A DNA stretch of 64,000 bases, from NCBI GenBank assembly GCA_040544425.1, contig JBEONO010000004.1:217358-281357 (forward strand), written 5' to 3'. This stretch comes from Solimicrobium sp040544425 (GTDB lineage: Bacteria > Pseudomonadota > Gammaproteobacteria > Burkholderiales > Burkholderiaceae_D). Within the stretch, counting starts at the first letter, position 1. Each line of letters opens with the position of its first letter. Position numbers and translations under genes: made by a program. The notes under the pieces are model-generated. The model ran no database searches, was not told the origin of the DNA, and worked only from the letters and a program-made list of their open reading frames with translations. Shown in pieces: positions 16,301 through 25,124 of this stretch.

Positions 16301-17305
16301 TCATTTACCCGACAATTGTGCCGCCGTATAAAACCCATCAGTCACCAACAGATTCACATTCGCCTTGGTCAGCAGGGTCGGTTTCAGCAGCAGTGCATCG
16401 ACTTTTTTGAAGCCATTGTCATACTGCGCGTTGAAGGCCGGTTTTTCATTGCGTGCCAGCTGCACAGCCAGCTTGGCCGCTTCAGTTGCGATCAGTTTCA
16501 ATGGTTTGTAGACCGTCATGGTCTGGGTGCCGGCGCTGACCCGACGCACACCTGCCAGATCGGCATCCTGACCCGACACTGCCACCAGTCCACTCAATTT
16601 TTGCGCAGCCAGAGCCTGAATCGCGCCACCGGCAGTGCCGTCATTCGAGGCCACAATCGCGTCGATCTTGTTGTTGTTGGCAGTCAGGGCGTTTTCAATA
16701 ATTGCCAGCGCTTCGGAGGCGCTCCAGTCTTTCACCCACTGTTTCCCGACGATCTTGATATCGCCCTTGTCAACCAGCGGCTGCAAGACTTTCATCTGTC
16801 CTTCGCGCAGCATCTTGGCGTTGTTGTCGGTTGGCGCGCCGCCCAGCAAATAGTAATTGCCCTTCGGTTTCACCTGCACCACACCCTGCGCCTGCATCTC
16901 GCCGACCATGCGGTTATCAAATGAAATGTAGGCATCGATATCGGCATTGAGAATCAGCCGGTCATACGAGATCACTTTGATATGGGATTTTTTGGCTTCG
17001 GCAATCGCATTGTTCAACACCGTGGCGTTGTAAGGCACGATCACCAGCACATCCACACCACGCGAAATCAGATTTTCGATCTGGGCGATCTGTCTTTGCT
17101 CGCTGGCGTCGGCTGATTGCACGTAAACCTTGGCACCCTGTTGTTCGGCTGCTGCCAGAAAATAATCACGATCCCGGCTCCAGCGTTCTACGCGCAAGTC
17201 GTCAATTGAAAAGCCGATCTTTGGATTCTTGGCATCGGCACTGGCAGTACCGCTGTTTAATAACATCAGAACTGCCATGGCAGCAGCGCCTACTATTTTC
17301 TTCAT
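16301..17305 (-). CDS. xylF: D-xylose-binding periplasmic protein
   Basis: A 334-residue type I periplasmic binding protein. It has a Sec signal peptide (MKKIVGAAAMAVLMLLNSGT, then ASA) and a mature start KNPKIGFSIDDLRVERWSRD. That start is a XylF hallmark; the Arg/Trp residues contact xylose in E. coli XylF. Further family parts are DVLVIVPYNATVLNNAI and AIVASNDGTAGGAIQAL. The ATG has GGGAG six bases upstream. It delivers xylose to XylGH. The 104-bp gap to galM carries TAGTTTGA on the minus strand, a weak partial match to the operator half-site. Confidence 0.93.
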   Translation of the reverse strand: MKKIVGAAAMAVLMLLNSGTASADAKNPKIGFSIDDLRVERWSRDRDYFLAAAEQQGAKVYVQSADASEQRQIAQIENLISRGVDVLVIVPYNATVLNNAIAEAKKSHIKVISYDRLILNADIDAYISFDNRMVGEMQAQGVVQVKPKGNYYLLGGAPTDNNAKMLREGQMKVLQPLVDKGDIKIVGKQWVKDWSASEALAIIENALTANNNKIDAIVASNDGTAGGAIQALAAQKLSGLVAVSGQDADLAGVRRVSAGTQTMTVYKPLKLIATEAAKLAVQLARNEKPAFNAQYDNGFKKVDALLLKPTLLTKANVNLLVTDGFYTAAQLSGK

Positions 17306-17409
17306 GTTTCACTCCCTGTTATTGTCTTGTTTTGCAAACTGCCACATTAGCACAAACCAATCCGCCACTGCGCTTTGCTGCACTGCACTTCGTCAAACTA
17401 TTTTGTACG

Positions 17410-18420
17410 TCAATTCTCGATACCCAATTGATACACCGTGGTCTGCCGGTAAATCTGGCCGGGCCGCAGAATAACGTCTTGAGCATACGGTCCGTTAATC
17501 TGATCAGGGCTGGCATGCGCCTCCAGGCAGAACCCGTCGTGCTTTTGATAGGGCTTGCCGTGTCGCCCGGGCACACCAGCGAGTGAATTGCCACTGTAGA
17601 ACTGCAGTCCCGCCTCGGTGCTGGCGACAATCAGCCTGCGCCCGGAAACGGGATCAACCACTCTGGCCAGTTCGCGCAGCGTGTGAATGTTGGCTTCGCC
17701 CGGCAATCTGGCGCAATAAAAATGATCGAAGCCACCGGCCAGCTGAAGTTGTGGATCTGCCATTGCCAGATGCTCACCGATTGGCGCGGGCTGACGAAAA
17801 TCAAAAGCACTGCCCGCCACCGATGCCACGGCCACCGCGATGCCGCTGTCATCGATGCGCATAAAATGATCGGCGTGAATTTGCAGCAGGTGCTGACCAA
17901 TGTCGGCACTGGAGCCGTTCAGATTGAAATACGGATGCGAGGTCAGATTGATGGCGGTCGGTGCGTCAGACTCGGCTTCGTAGCGGATCGTCAGGCTGCC
18001 ATCGTCGTCCAGCTGATAATGCACCGAGACTTTCAGATTGCCCTGAAAGCCGTTGTCACCGTCGGGCGAAGTCAGTGTCAGTGTCAGACCCTGTGCCGTC
18101 TCGCTGGCCTGCCAGTGGGCCTGAAAAAAACCGCTTGGGCCGCCATGCAGATGATTGCCCCGGTCGTTCGTTGTCACCTGCTGCGTTTTTCCATCCAGCA
18201 TGAAGCGGCCATGTTTGATCCGGTTGGCCCAGCGCCCGACTACGGCACCGAAAAAATCCTTGTTGGTGACATACGATTGCGCGTCAGGATAGCCCAGCAA
18301 CACGTCGGCCATCTGGCCATCACGATCCGGTGCCTGCCAGGAGAGCAGGGCGGCACCGCGCTCGCTGACAGTCACGGTCATATTTTGCGCATTGCGCAAG
18401 CTGAATTGCCGGTCTTCCAT
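17410..18420 (-). CDS. galM: Aldose 1-epimerase (mutarotase)
   Basis: A 336-residue mutarotase that interconverts alpha and beta anomers of aldoses such as xylose, glucose or galactose. Catalytic regions are visible: NDRGNHLHGGPSGF (binding His/Arg region), TSHPYFNLNG (catalytic His) and CLEAHASPDQIN (near the C-terminus, family CLE..PD..N). No signal peptide is seen, so it is cytoplasmic. It starts 12 bp after the GH3 stop and precedes xylF, within one operon. Here it probably feeds alpha-xylose to metabolism. Substrate range cannot be told from sequence. Confidence 0.9.
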   Translation of the reverse strand: MEDRQFSLRNAQNMTVTVSERGAALLSWQAPDRDGQMADVLLGYPDAQSYVTNKDFFGAVVGRWANRIKHGRFMLDGKTQQVTTNDRGNHLHGGPSGFFQAHWQASETAQGLTLTLTSPDGDNGFQGNLKVSVHYQLDDDGSLTIRYEAESDAPTAINLTSHPYFNLNGSSADIGQHLLQIHADHFMRIDDSGIAVAVASVAGSAFDFRQPAPIGEHLAMADPQLQLAGGFDHFYCARLPGEANIHTLRELARVVDPVSGRRLIVASTEAGLQFYSGNSLAGVPGRHGKPYQKHDGFCLEAHASPDQINGPYAQDVILRPGQIYRQTTVYQLGIEN

Positions 18421-18432
18421 GGCGCTATCCGT

Positions 18433-20856
18433 TCAGAGCACAGTCAGCGTAGTCGACTTCAACTCCGCGCTGCTTGGTCCGGCGAATACCGTGAAGGTGC
18501 CCGGTTCGACCACCCGTTTCATGTCGGCGTTGTAAAACCACAGGTCGGAAGGGTGAATGTCAAAACTGAGCGTTTTGGTTTCACCGGGAGACAGCGTCAC
18601 GCGCTGGAAGGCCTTCAATTCCAGCACCGGCCGCGTCACTGAACTGATGTCATCGCGAATATAAATCTGCACCACTTCATCGCCGGTGACAGCGCCGGTG
18701 TTACTGACCTCGACCACAACTTGTGTGCTGTCGGATAAGCCGATGCTGGCCTTGCCGAGGCGGGGCGCGGAAATTGTAAACGTCGTGTAGCTGAGGCCAA
18801 AACCAAACGGGAACAGCGGCTTGGTGGTGCCATCCAGATAACCACGGCGCGCACTCGGTTTGTAGTTGTAGAAGATCGGCAGCTGACCAACATTTCTGGC
18901 AATCGAGACCGGCAGTTTACCGCCCGGATTGGCGCGGCCAAACAACAGATCGGTCACGGCATGGCCGGTTTCCTGTCCCATATACCAGCCTTCGATCACT
19001 GCGTTGGCGCGCTCGGCGATCATGTTCACCGACAGCGGACGGCCGTTCAGCAGCACTACAATCGTCAGTTTGCCGAGATCAAAAATCGCTTTGGCCAAAT
19101 CGTTTTGCTGCCCGATCAGATCAAGACTTTCACGATCACCCAAATGATTGTCCGCCCAGGCTTCGCGACTGGTCTGCTCGTTATCACCCAGCACCATCAC
19201 GATCGTGTCTGCCGACCTGGCGGCTTCGACCGCTTCGGCAATCAATTTTGCGTTGACTTCCGGTGGCGTAAATTTGACTTCATCGACACCCCAGATGTGA
19301 CCCTCGGTGATGCGCACACCCTCTGCGTAATTCAGGGTGAATCCGGCGCGCTGCGCTTCCTGCTGCAGTCCCTCGTAGACCGACACCACGTGGCGCGGTG
19401 TGCTTGAGTAACCACCGATCGGACAATCCTTGGCATGCGTGCCGAGCAGCAGCACGCGACCAACTTTGTCGGCCTTGAGCGGCAAAATGTTCTGTGCGTT
19501 TTTCAGCAATACCGCGCTGCGCGTGGCGGCGCGACGGGCCAGTGCAATCGCATCCGGCGTGGCAGTCAGACTGTCGGCCTGTGCGGCATCGACATAAGGA
19601 TGTTCAAACAGACCAGCCTGGAATTTCAGTTTCAGCACGCGACGTACTGCCTGATCAATTTCCTGTTCGCTGACGCGCTTGGACTTGACCAGCTCGACCA
19701 GTGTTTCATAGGCCAGACCGTCCGGCGTTTCGACATCGACACCGGCCTTGATCGCGCGGTACGCCGCTTCAATTGGCGTGGCGACCAGTTTATGGCGGGT
19801 GATCAATTCATTGATGGCAAAGTAATCCGACACCACCATCCCTTTGAAGCCCCATTCTTCGCGCATCACTTTGGTTAACATCCAGCGATTGGCATGCGAC
19901 GGGACACCATCAATTTCGTTATACGAAGGCATCACCGCGCTGATATTGGTTTCGTGAATGATTTTTTCGAAGGGCGGGAAGAAGTCTTCGCGCAATACGC
20001 GCTCGCCGATATCGGCAGGACCGATATTGGTGCCGTTCTCAGGCTGACCATGGCCGGTCAGATGTTTCAGAGTCGCCAGTACTTTGTTCGGTGCCAGCGG
20101 CAGCGTCTCGCCCATAAAACCGAGCACCGCAGCCTTGCCTATTGCGCCGCACAATACCGGATCTTCGCCATAGGTTTCTTCGATGCGGCCCCAGCGCGGT
20201 TCGCGTGCCACGTCCACCACCGGAGCGAGCGCCATATTGGCACCGCGGGCACGCATTTCTCGCGCTGCAACACTGAAAATTTCGGTCACCATGGCCGGAT
20301 CAAACGACGACGCCAGACCAATTGCCTGCGGAAAGGAGGTGGCATCCGGCGCAACATAACCATGCAGCGCTTCTTCATGCATCATCATCGGAATCCCGAG
20401 GCGGGTCTGTTCGACCGCCCATTTTTGCGCAGCGTTGGTGTACGCGGCAGTTTCTGCTGCATTGCGATTGACCAGCGCGCCATTGTCACCGGCAGCACTG
20501 GCGGCCCCGAGCTGACGATCGGAAGGACGCGCGATCATGCCCAGACCATGCGGATACCGCGCTGCAGCACGTTCGGCAGAGAAGTTGCTGGCGCTGTCCT
20601 GGATGGCATCTTTCTTTTGCCAGACGCATTGCAGCTGCATCACTTTTTCTTCCAGCGTCATGCGACCCATCAGGTCTTTGACCCGGGCGTCGATGGCGGC
20701 CTGTGGATTTTTATATAGGGGAAGTGCCTTGGAACCAGCGGCGGTTTTCTCATCCGCAGCCAGGGCCCACACTGAATTCGGTAATGCTGCTACTGCGGCT
20801 GTGGCTGCGGCAATGCTGCCGACAGACGACAGAAACTGTCTGCGTTTGATGGTCAT
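18433..20856 (-). CDS. GH3 beta-xylosidase/beta-glucosidase, Tat-exported
   Basis: Glycoside hydrolase family 3 enzyme of 807 residues. I start at the ATG at 20854-20856, which has AGGAG eight bases upstream. This gives a twin-arginine-type signal (MTIKRRQFLSSVGSIAAATA), so it is exported folded to the periplasm. The catalytic nucleophile is the Asp of MVVSDYFAI (about D344). KHLTGHG and LAPVVDVAREPRWGR are GH3 substrate-pocket stretches. The C-terminal half has the GH3 alpha/beta sandwich and a fibronectin III-like domain (VEVSNTGAVTGDEVVQIYI). It is first in the xyl operon, which favours beta-xylosidase, but beta-glucosidase activity cannot be excluded. Confidence 0.88.
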   Translation of the reverse strand: MTIKRRQFLSSVGSIAAATAAVAALPNSVWALAADEKTAAGSKALPLYKNPQAAIDARVKDLMGRMTLEEKVMQLQCVWQKKDAIQDSASNFSAERAAARYPHGLGMIARPSDRQLGAASAAGDNGALVNRNAAETAAYTNAAQKWAVEQTRLGIPMMMHEEALHGYVAPDATSFPQAIGLASSFDPAMVTEIFSVAAREMRARGANMALAPVVDVAREPRWGRIEETYGEDPVLCGAIGKAAVLGFMGETLPLAPNKVLATLKHLTGHGQPENGTNIGPADIGERVLREDFFPPFEKIIHETNISAVMPSYNEIDGVPSHANRWMLTKVMREEWGFKGMVVSDYFAINELITRHKLVATPIEAAYRAIKAGVDVETPDGLAYETLVELVKSKRVSEQEIDQAVRRVLKLKFQAGLFEHPYVDAAQADSLTATPDAIALARRAATRSAVLLKNAQNILPLKADKVGRVLLLGTHAKDCPIGGYSSTPRHVVSVYEGLQQEAQRAGFTLNYAEGVRITEGHIWGVDEVKFTPPEVNAKLIAEAVEAARSADTIVMVLGDNEQTSREAWADNHLGDRESLDLIGQQNDLAKAIFDLGKLTIVVLLNGRPLSVNMIAERANAVIEGWYMGQETGHAVTDLLFGRANPGGKLPVSIARNVGQLPIFYNYKPSARRGYLDGTTKPLFPFGFGLSYTTFTISAPRLGKASIGLSDSTQVVVEVSNTGAVTGDEVVQIYIRDDISSVTRPVLELKAFQRVTLSPGETKTLSFDIHPSDLWFYNADMKRVVEPGTFTVFAGPSSAELKSTTLTVL

Positions 20857-20919
20857 GCGAGGTCTCCTGTAATTTTTATCAATCCGATTTACTGTCCCGG
20901 ATAATTTATTTGTCCGTGG

Positions 20920-20948
20920 AATATAGTGGCTGATTTGAATTTGTGCAA
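20920..20948 (-). promoter_or_regulatory. Sigma-70 promoter of the xyl operon
   Basis: On the minus strand, -35 TTGCAC (20943-20948) and -10 TATATT (20920-20925) are separated by 17 bp. It lies 64 bp upstream of the GH3 start. Just upstream is TTAGTTTT, a possible degenerate operator half-site. Confidence 0.6.
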
Positions 20949-21155
20949 GCAAAAAACTAAATCGACAGCGAAAAGATTCAAATTGCAAAATTTATGTCGC
21001 TTATTTATGGCAACTGCGTGGCAACTGCGTGTCCGCAAAATTAACTGTTAACCATCTTTTTCGGTTCGATTTCCGGGTCTTGATCAGTCTGCCAACATGG
21101 CCATCCGGATTGTCTGGCAATTAGTTCGAAATAAAAATTAATTTGGTATTTTCGA

Positions 21156-21185
21156 TTGACTTGAACTGAAACGCACGGTTATTAT
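21156..21185 (+). promoter_or_regulatory. Sigma-70 promoter for the MFS/GH1 genes
   Basis: -35 TTGACT (21156-21161) and -10 TATTAT (21180-21185), 18 bp apart, about 220 bp upstream of the MFS start. It is divergent from the xyl-operon promoter. The 20949-21404 gap holds this promoter and one short palindromic repeat; no gene is seen. Confidence 0.5.
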
Positions 21186-21311
21186 CGATTTCGCTGGCCG
21201 TCATATGCGGCGAGCGAATCATCAACAAGATAGTTAAACGACCTGCCCAACGATGGCAGGTTGAATTGAAAAATGGTGCATCTGATTTTTCTGTGAGTTA
21301 GGCGTTTAACG

Positions 21312-21339
21312 CGTCATTCCCGCCTGCGCGGGAATGACG
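21312..21339. repeat. Short dispersed palindrome, copy 4
   Basis: A 28-bp near-perfect palindrome with arms CGTCATTCCCGC and GCGGGAATGACG. It is a solo half of the family seen at 391, 5341, 16070 and 47344. It lies in the MFS gene leader. Confidence 0.7.
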
Positions 21340-21404
21340 TTATCAAAGCTGAACCAGCATCGAAGTCCGATGAACCCAAAAAATAAGACAAAGAGACAAA
21401 CAAC

Positions 21405-22736
21405 ATGCCCGCTGCTCAAAAGAGTAAATCACCTCTGTTCTGGGTGCCGTCCGGTTATTTCACGATGGCGCTTACCTATGTTACGTTGACCTCGGTGTCG
21501 GCGATCATGTTCAAAAATCTTGGAATGGACAACGGCCGCGCCGCCGAGTACGCCAGCTATCTGATTCTGGCCTACACCATCAAGCCGATGTTTGCCTCGA
21601 TCGTGGAAATGTACCGGACCAAAAAATTCTTTGTGATCTGTACCCAGGTGGCAGTCGGCATCGGTTTCATTATCGCCTCCCTGCTGATGGCACTGCCGAA
21701 CGGCATCATGCTGCTGTTGATTGCATTCTGGATTTTGTCCTTCGTCGGCGCGACTCAGGATATTGCCTCCGATGGCGTGTACGTCACTTCGCTCGACAAT
21801 AAAACCCAGTCGCTGTATTGCGGTATTCAAAGCCTGTCCTGGAACATCGGCCCGATCGTGGCATCCGGCGGACTGGTGTATCTGAGCGGCTGGTTGCATA
21901 CCAATTATTTTCACCACGATCCAAAAGTGTTCGGACCGGACTGGGCCGAATCCTGGCGCGTGATTTTTTTCATCGTTGGCGTGGCCACCCTGATTCTCGC
22001 CGCCTGGCACAGCCGGGTCATGCCCGATGGCGAAAAAGCCCAGAACGCACCGAGTTCGCCCGCCGGTGCCTGGCTGATTCTGAAAGATTCCTTCGTTACG
22101 TTTTTTCAAAAGACCGATGTCTGGACCATGATCGCGTTCGCCTTCCTGTTTCGCCTGAGTATTGGCTTCCTGGAAAAAATCGGACCGTTCTTTATGGTTG
22201 ATCCAGTCAAGCAGGGCGGTCTGGGATTGTCCAATGAATTGCTGGGTATTATTTACGGCACTTACGGGCTGGTCGCCGTATTGGTAGGCTCCTTGTTGGG
22301 GGGAATTTATGTCGCACGCAGAGGTCTGCAGCCCTCCCTTTTTATTCTGTGTTGCGCGGTGAATATTCCCAACGTGACGTTCCTGCTGCTGAGCATTTAC
22401 CAGCCCACTGATCTGATCGTGATCAGTGTCGGCGTGGCCGTGGAAAAATTCTTTTTCGGCTTTGGCTCGGTCGGCTTCATGATTTATCTGATGCAGCAAT
22501 TAGCGCCCGGTAAATACACTACCACTCACTATGCCTTCGGCACCGGTTTGATGGGACTGTGCATGATGTTGACCGGTATCGTCAGCGGCCATCTGCAGCA
22601 AATGCTCGGCTATGTGCATTACTTTATCTTTGTGATGGCCGCCACCATCCCGTCATTCCTGGTGACCTGGTTTGCGCCGTTCCATCTCAAGGAAAAAATT
22701 CTGCCAGGCGATGCTCTCGGCTCCCAGCCCGGATAA
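21405..22736 (+). CDS. MFS sugar transporter
   Basis: A 443-residue inner-membrane protein with about twelve hydrophobic segments and no signal peptide, of the major facilitator superfamily. Its layout (FWVPSGYFTMALTYV start, SFVGATQDIASDGVYV in the first half) resembles the AmpG/PAT-like branch often found in glycan-use loci. A large loop near residues 200-225 separates the two six-helix halves. It is followed 69 bp later by a cytoplasmic GH1 enzyme, so import of a disaccharide or short oligosaccharide for intracellular hydrolysis is the likely job. The substrate is inference. Confidence 0.85.
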   Translation: MPAAQKSKSPLFWVPSGYFTMALTYVTLTSVSAIMFKNLGMDNGRAAEYASYLILAYTIKPMFASIVEMYRTKKFFVICTQVAVGIGFIIASLLMALPNGIMLLLIAFWILSFVGATQDIASDGVYVTSLDNKTQSLYCGIQSLSWNIGPIVASGGLVYLSGWLHTNYFHHDPKVFGPDWAESWRVIFFIVGVATLILAAWHSRVMPDGEKAQNAPSSPAGAWLILKDSFVTFFQKTDVWTMIAFAFLFRLSIGFLEKIGPFFMVDPVKQGGLGLSNELLGIIYGTYGLVAVLVGSLLGGIYVARRGLQPSLFILCCAVNIPNVTFLLLSIYQPTDLIVISVGVAVEKFFFGFGSVGFMIYLMQQLAPGKYTTTHYAFGTGLMGLCMMLTGIVSGHLQQMLGYVHYFIFVMAATIPSFLVTWFAPFHLKEKILPGDALGSQPG

Positions 22737-22757
22737 ACCCAGTCTCGTATTACCCGC

Positions 22758-22783
22758 CCGGTCAGAGCGCCTGACCGGTATTT
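22758..22783 (+). terminator. Hairpin between MFS and GH1 genes
   Basis: Perfect 8-bp arms CCGGTCAG (22758-22765) and CTGACCGG (22771-22778) with a 5-base loop, followed by TATTT. It is a weak intrinsic terminator or mRNA-stability hairpin placed 27 bp before the GH1 start. Confidence 0.45.
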
Positions 22784-22804
22784 GAACACTCTCGAACTTT
22801 CATT

Positions 22805-24160
22805 ATGCCAAACTCAGACCACGACACGATCCAGATGCGCACTTTTCCTGCTGACTTTTCCTGGGGCGTTGCCACCAGCGCCTATCAGATTGAAGGCGCC
22901 GCACAGACTGACGGACGCGGTCCGTCGATCTGGGATACCTTCTCGCACACACCCGGAAAAATTATCGATGGCACCACCGGCGACGTGGCCTGCGATCACT
23001 ACCATCGTTACAAGGAAGACGTCGACATCATCGCCAGCCTGAATACCGATGCCTATCGTTTTTCAATCGCCTGGCCGCGTGTGCAACCGTTGGGTTTCGG
23101 TGCCTGGAATGAAGCCGGTTTCGATTTTTATTCGCGCCTGATCGACGCACTGACCGCAAAAAATATCAGCATTCATGTCACGCTGTATCACTGGGATTTG
23201 CCGCAGGCGCTGCAGGATGTCGGCGGCTGGCTCAATCGCGACACCACTGTTCACTTTGCCGAATACGCCGCCGAAGTGGCACGCCGCTTCGGTAACCGGG
23301 TCGCGACCATCGCCACCCATAATGAACCGTGGTGCACCGCTAATCTCGGTCACGGCATCGGTCAGTTCGCGCCCGGCATGGCGGATCCGAAAGCAGCGAT
23401 TCAGGTTTCGCATCATCTGTTACTTTCGCACGGTCTGGCAATGCAGGCGATGCGTCAGCTGAACTGCTCCGCGAAACTGGGCATCGTGCTCAATCAGTGG
23501 ACCGCCATGCCCGCTACCGATTCGGAAGCGGACATCAAGATGGCCAAACTGGAATACGCCAAATCGGTGCAGTGGTATATGGACCCGATCTTCAAGGCGC
23601 GCTATCCGGAACTGGCGCTGGAAAACATGGACCGCGCTGCCTTCATCGTGCATGACAACGATCTGAACGATATTCATCAGCCGATCGATTTCCTGGGTGT
23701 GAATTATTACACCCGCGCGTTCTGCAGCGCTGCCACACCGAAGGTGCTGCCGGAAGGCAAACTTGGTTTCAGTGACATGGGCTGGGAAAATTATCCGCAG
23801 GGCCTGACGGATTTATTGGTCGGTCTGCATGCGGAGTACGATCTGCCGCCGATTTACATTACGGAAAACGGCATTGCTGTGGCCGACAAAGTGATTGACG
23901 GTGTGGTCAACGATCCGGAGCGGATTACTTACGTCAAGATGCATTTGAATGCGTTGGCTGCAGCGATGGACCAGGGTGTGAATGTGCGTGGCTATTTCTA
24001 CTGGAGCCTGATGGACAATTACGAATGGAATTCCGGCTGCGCCAAACGGTTTGGTTTGATCTACGTGGATTACGCCACGCAAAAACGTACTTTGAAAAAC
24101 AGCGCACTGTGGTATCGCAGTTTTGTCAGTGCCAGCAAAATGCAGTCGGAAAAAAAATAA
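22805..24160 (+). CDS. GH1 beta-glucosidase
   Basis: A 451-residue family 1 glycoside hydrolase, the usual bacterial length, with a retaining mechanism. The acid/base glutamate is in THNEPWC (about E174) and the nucleophile in YITENG (about E354). Other conserved parts are FSWGVATSAYQIEGA, YHWDLPQALQD and YFYWSLMDNYEWNSG. There is no signal peptide, so it acts in the cytoplasm on sugars brought in by the MFS protein. GH1 members cleave beta-glucosides, galactosides or fucosides; the exact substrate is not readable. The ATG at 22805 lacks a clear ribosome site; an ATG ten codons later is possible. Confidence 0.92.
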   Translation: MPNSDHDTIQMRTFPADFSWGVATSAYQIEGAAQTDGRGPSIWDTFSHTPGKIIDGTTGDVACDHYHRYKEDVDIIASLNTDAYRFSIAWPRVQPLGFGAWNEAGFDFYSRLIDALTAKNISIHVTLYHWDLPQALQDVGGWLNRDTTVHFAEYAAEVARRFGNRVATIATHNEPWCTANLGHGIGQFAPGMADPKAAIQVSHHLLLSHGLAMQAMRQLNCSAKLGIVLNQWTAMPATDSEADIKMAKLEYAKSVQWYMDPIFKARYPELALENMDRAAFIVHDNDLNDIHQPIDFLGVNYYTRAFCSAATPKVLPEGKLGFSDMGWENYPQGLTDLLVGLHAEYDLPPIYITENGIAVADKVIDGVVNDPERITYVKMHLNALAAAMDQGVNVRGYFYWSLMDNYEWNSGCAKRFGLIYVDYATQKRTLKNSALWYRSFVSASKMQSEKK

Positions 24161-24189
24161 AGTTAGCTGTGCTGGGATGCAATCCCGGC

Positions 24190-24220
24190 GGAGTGATTGG
24201 TCGAGGTTGTAAATCACTCC
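24190..24220. other. Inverted repeat after GH1
   Basis: Arms GGAGTGATT (24190-24198) and AATCACTCC (24212-24220) around a 13-base loop. It starts 30 bp after the GH1 stop. There is no T-run, so intrinsic termination is doubtful. Confidence 0.4.
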
Positions 24221-24287
24221 GGAGAAACATCGATTAAAAAATTAGCGATTAATTGTATTCAGATAGTGGCTGGTGAAATTTGTATGT

Positions 24288-25043
24288 GTTGGGGTTGGGG
24301 TTGCTTTTGACTTCGGGGTCCCCATGTGCCGCCGCCGGTATTTTTGGACTAAAAATGGATCAGAAAGAAAAACTGTTTGAGCCGCCAGGCGAGTTTTTTT
24401 CTTTCCCATTTTTTGTCCAAAAATGCCGGGGTTTCGGCGGAACTTGGGGCCGCCTTTTTTGGGTTACCTTTTGGGGGGCCGCCCAGGCCGGAGCAAAAAA
24501 GGTAACTGGCTGTCGGGCCACCCCCGACCTACTGAACGCCGATTAACTGAGAAGGAAATTCCAAACCGAGCTGCATCTGCTTTGGTTCTTTGAATTGCCG
24601 CTTAAATATTTTTAGATTACGGGCCGGGGGTAGCCCGGCAGCTAGTCACCTTTTTTGCTCCGCCAAAAAAGGTAACCCAAAAAAGGCGGCCCCAGGTTCC
24701 GCCGAAACCCCGACATTTCGGACCTGAAAATGGGAAGTGACCGAAACTCGCCTGCGGCTCAGACAACGGTCACTTCTAATCCATTTTCAGGCCCAAAATG
24801 TCGGCGGCGGCACATGGGGACCCCGAAGTCAAAAGCAACGGCAACGGCAACAGCAACAGCAACGGCAACAGCAACAGCAACGGCAACAGCAACGGCAACG
24901 GCAACGGCAACAGCAACAGCAACAGCAACGGCAACAGCAACAGCAACAGCAACGGCAACAGCAACAGCAACGGCAACGGCAACAGCAACGGGAACAGCAA
25001 CGGCAACAGCAACGGCAACGGCAACAGCAACAGCAACAGCAAC
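24288..25043. repeat. Large nested palindromic element, copy B
   Basis: Second copy of the element at 10554-11281, about 756 bp. It has one left 24-bp unit (24288-24311), a left hairpin with stem GAAAGAAAAA/TTTTTCTTTC (24363-24372 with 24396-24405), the GTCGGGCCACCCCCGAC/GGGGGTAGCCCGGC core, and a similar centre. In the right hairpin the stem is GAAGTGACCG/CGGTCACTTC (24734-24743 with 24767-24776): both strands differ from the other three hairpins yet pair perfectly. The loop CTCGCCTGCGGCTCAGACA is unchanged. The right end is a long hexamer array. It separates the GH1 and GH3 genes. Confidence 0.85.
24828..25043 (+). repeat. GGCAAC/AGCAAC hexamer array
   Basis: About 35 consecutive hexamers, GGCAAC and AGCAAC in irregular order, following GTCAAAAGCAAC. 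It is the expanded right end of palindromic element copy B and ends 81 bp before the GH3 start codon. It is open in several frames (for example Gln/Arg-, Asn/Ser/Gly- or Ala/Thr-repeats), which is a by-product of the repeat and not evidence of a gene. Confidence 0.9.
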
Positions 25044-25124
25044 TACAGAAAAATATATTTAGGCCACAAGGTTATTGTGTGTTTCTTGAGAGCCTGCCCC
25101 TGATTAACTTTTAACGGAAAAAAT

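Noticed and set aside
21429..22499. Minus-strand open frame of about 356 codons
   Set aside because: Antisense to the MFS transporter; it is rich in His/Gln as expected for the reverse of membrane-protein codons.
24730..25114. Open frames reading as long Gln/Arg, Ala/Thr or Asn/Ser/Gly repeats
   Set aside because: They arise in several frames from the hexamer array and have no start context or domain; the DNA repeat explains them.
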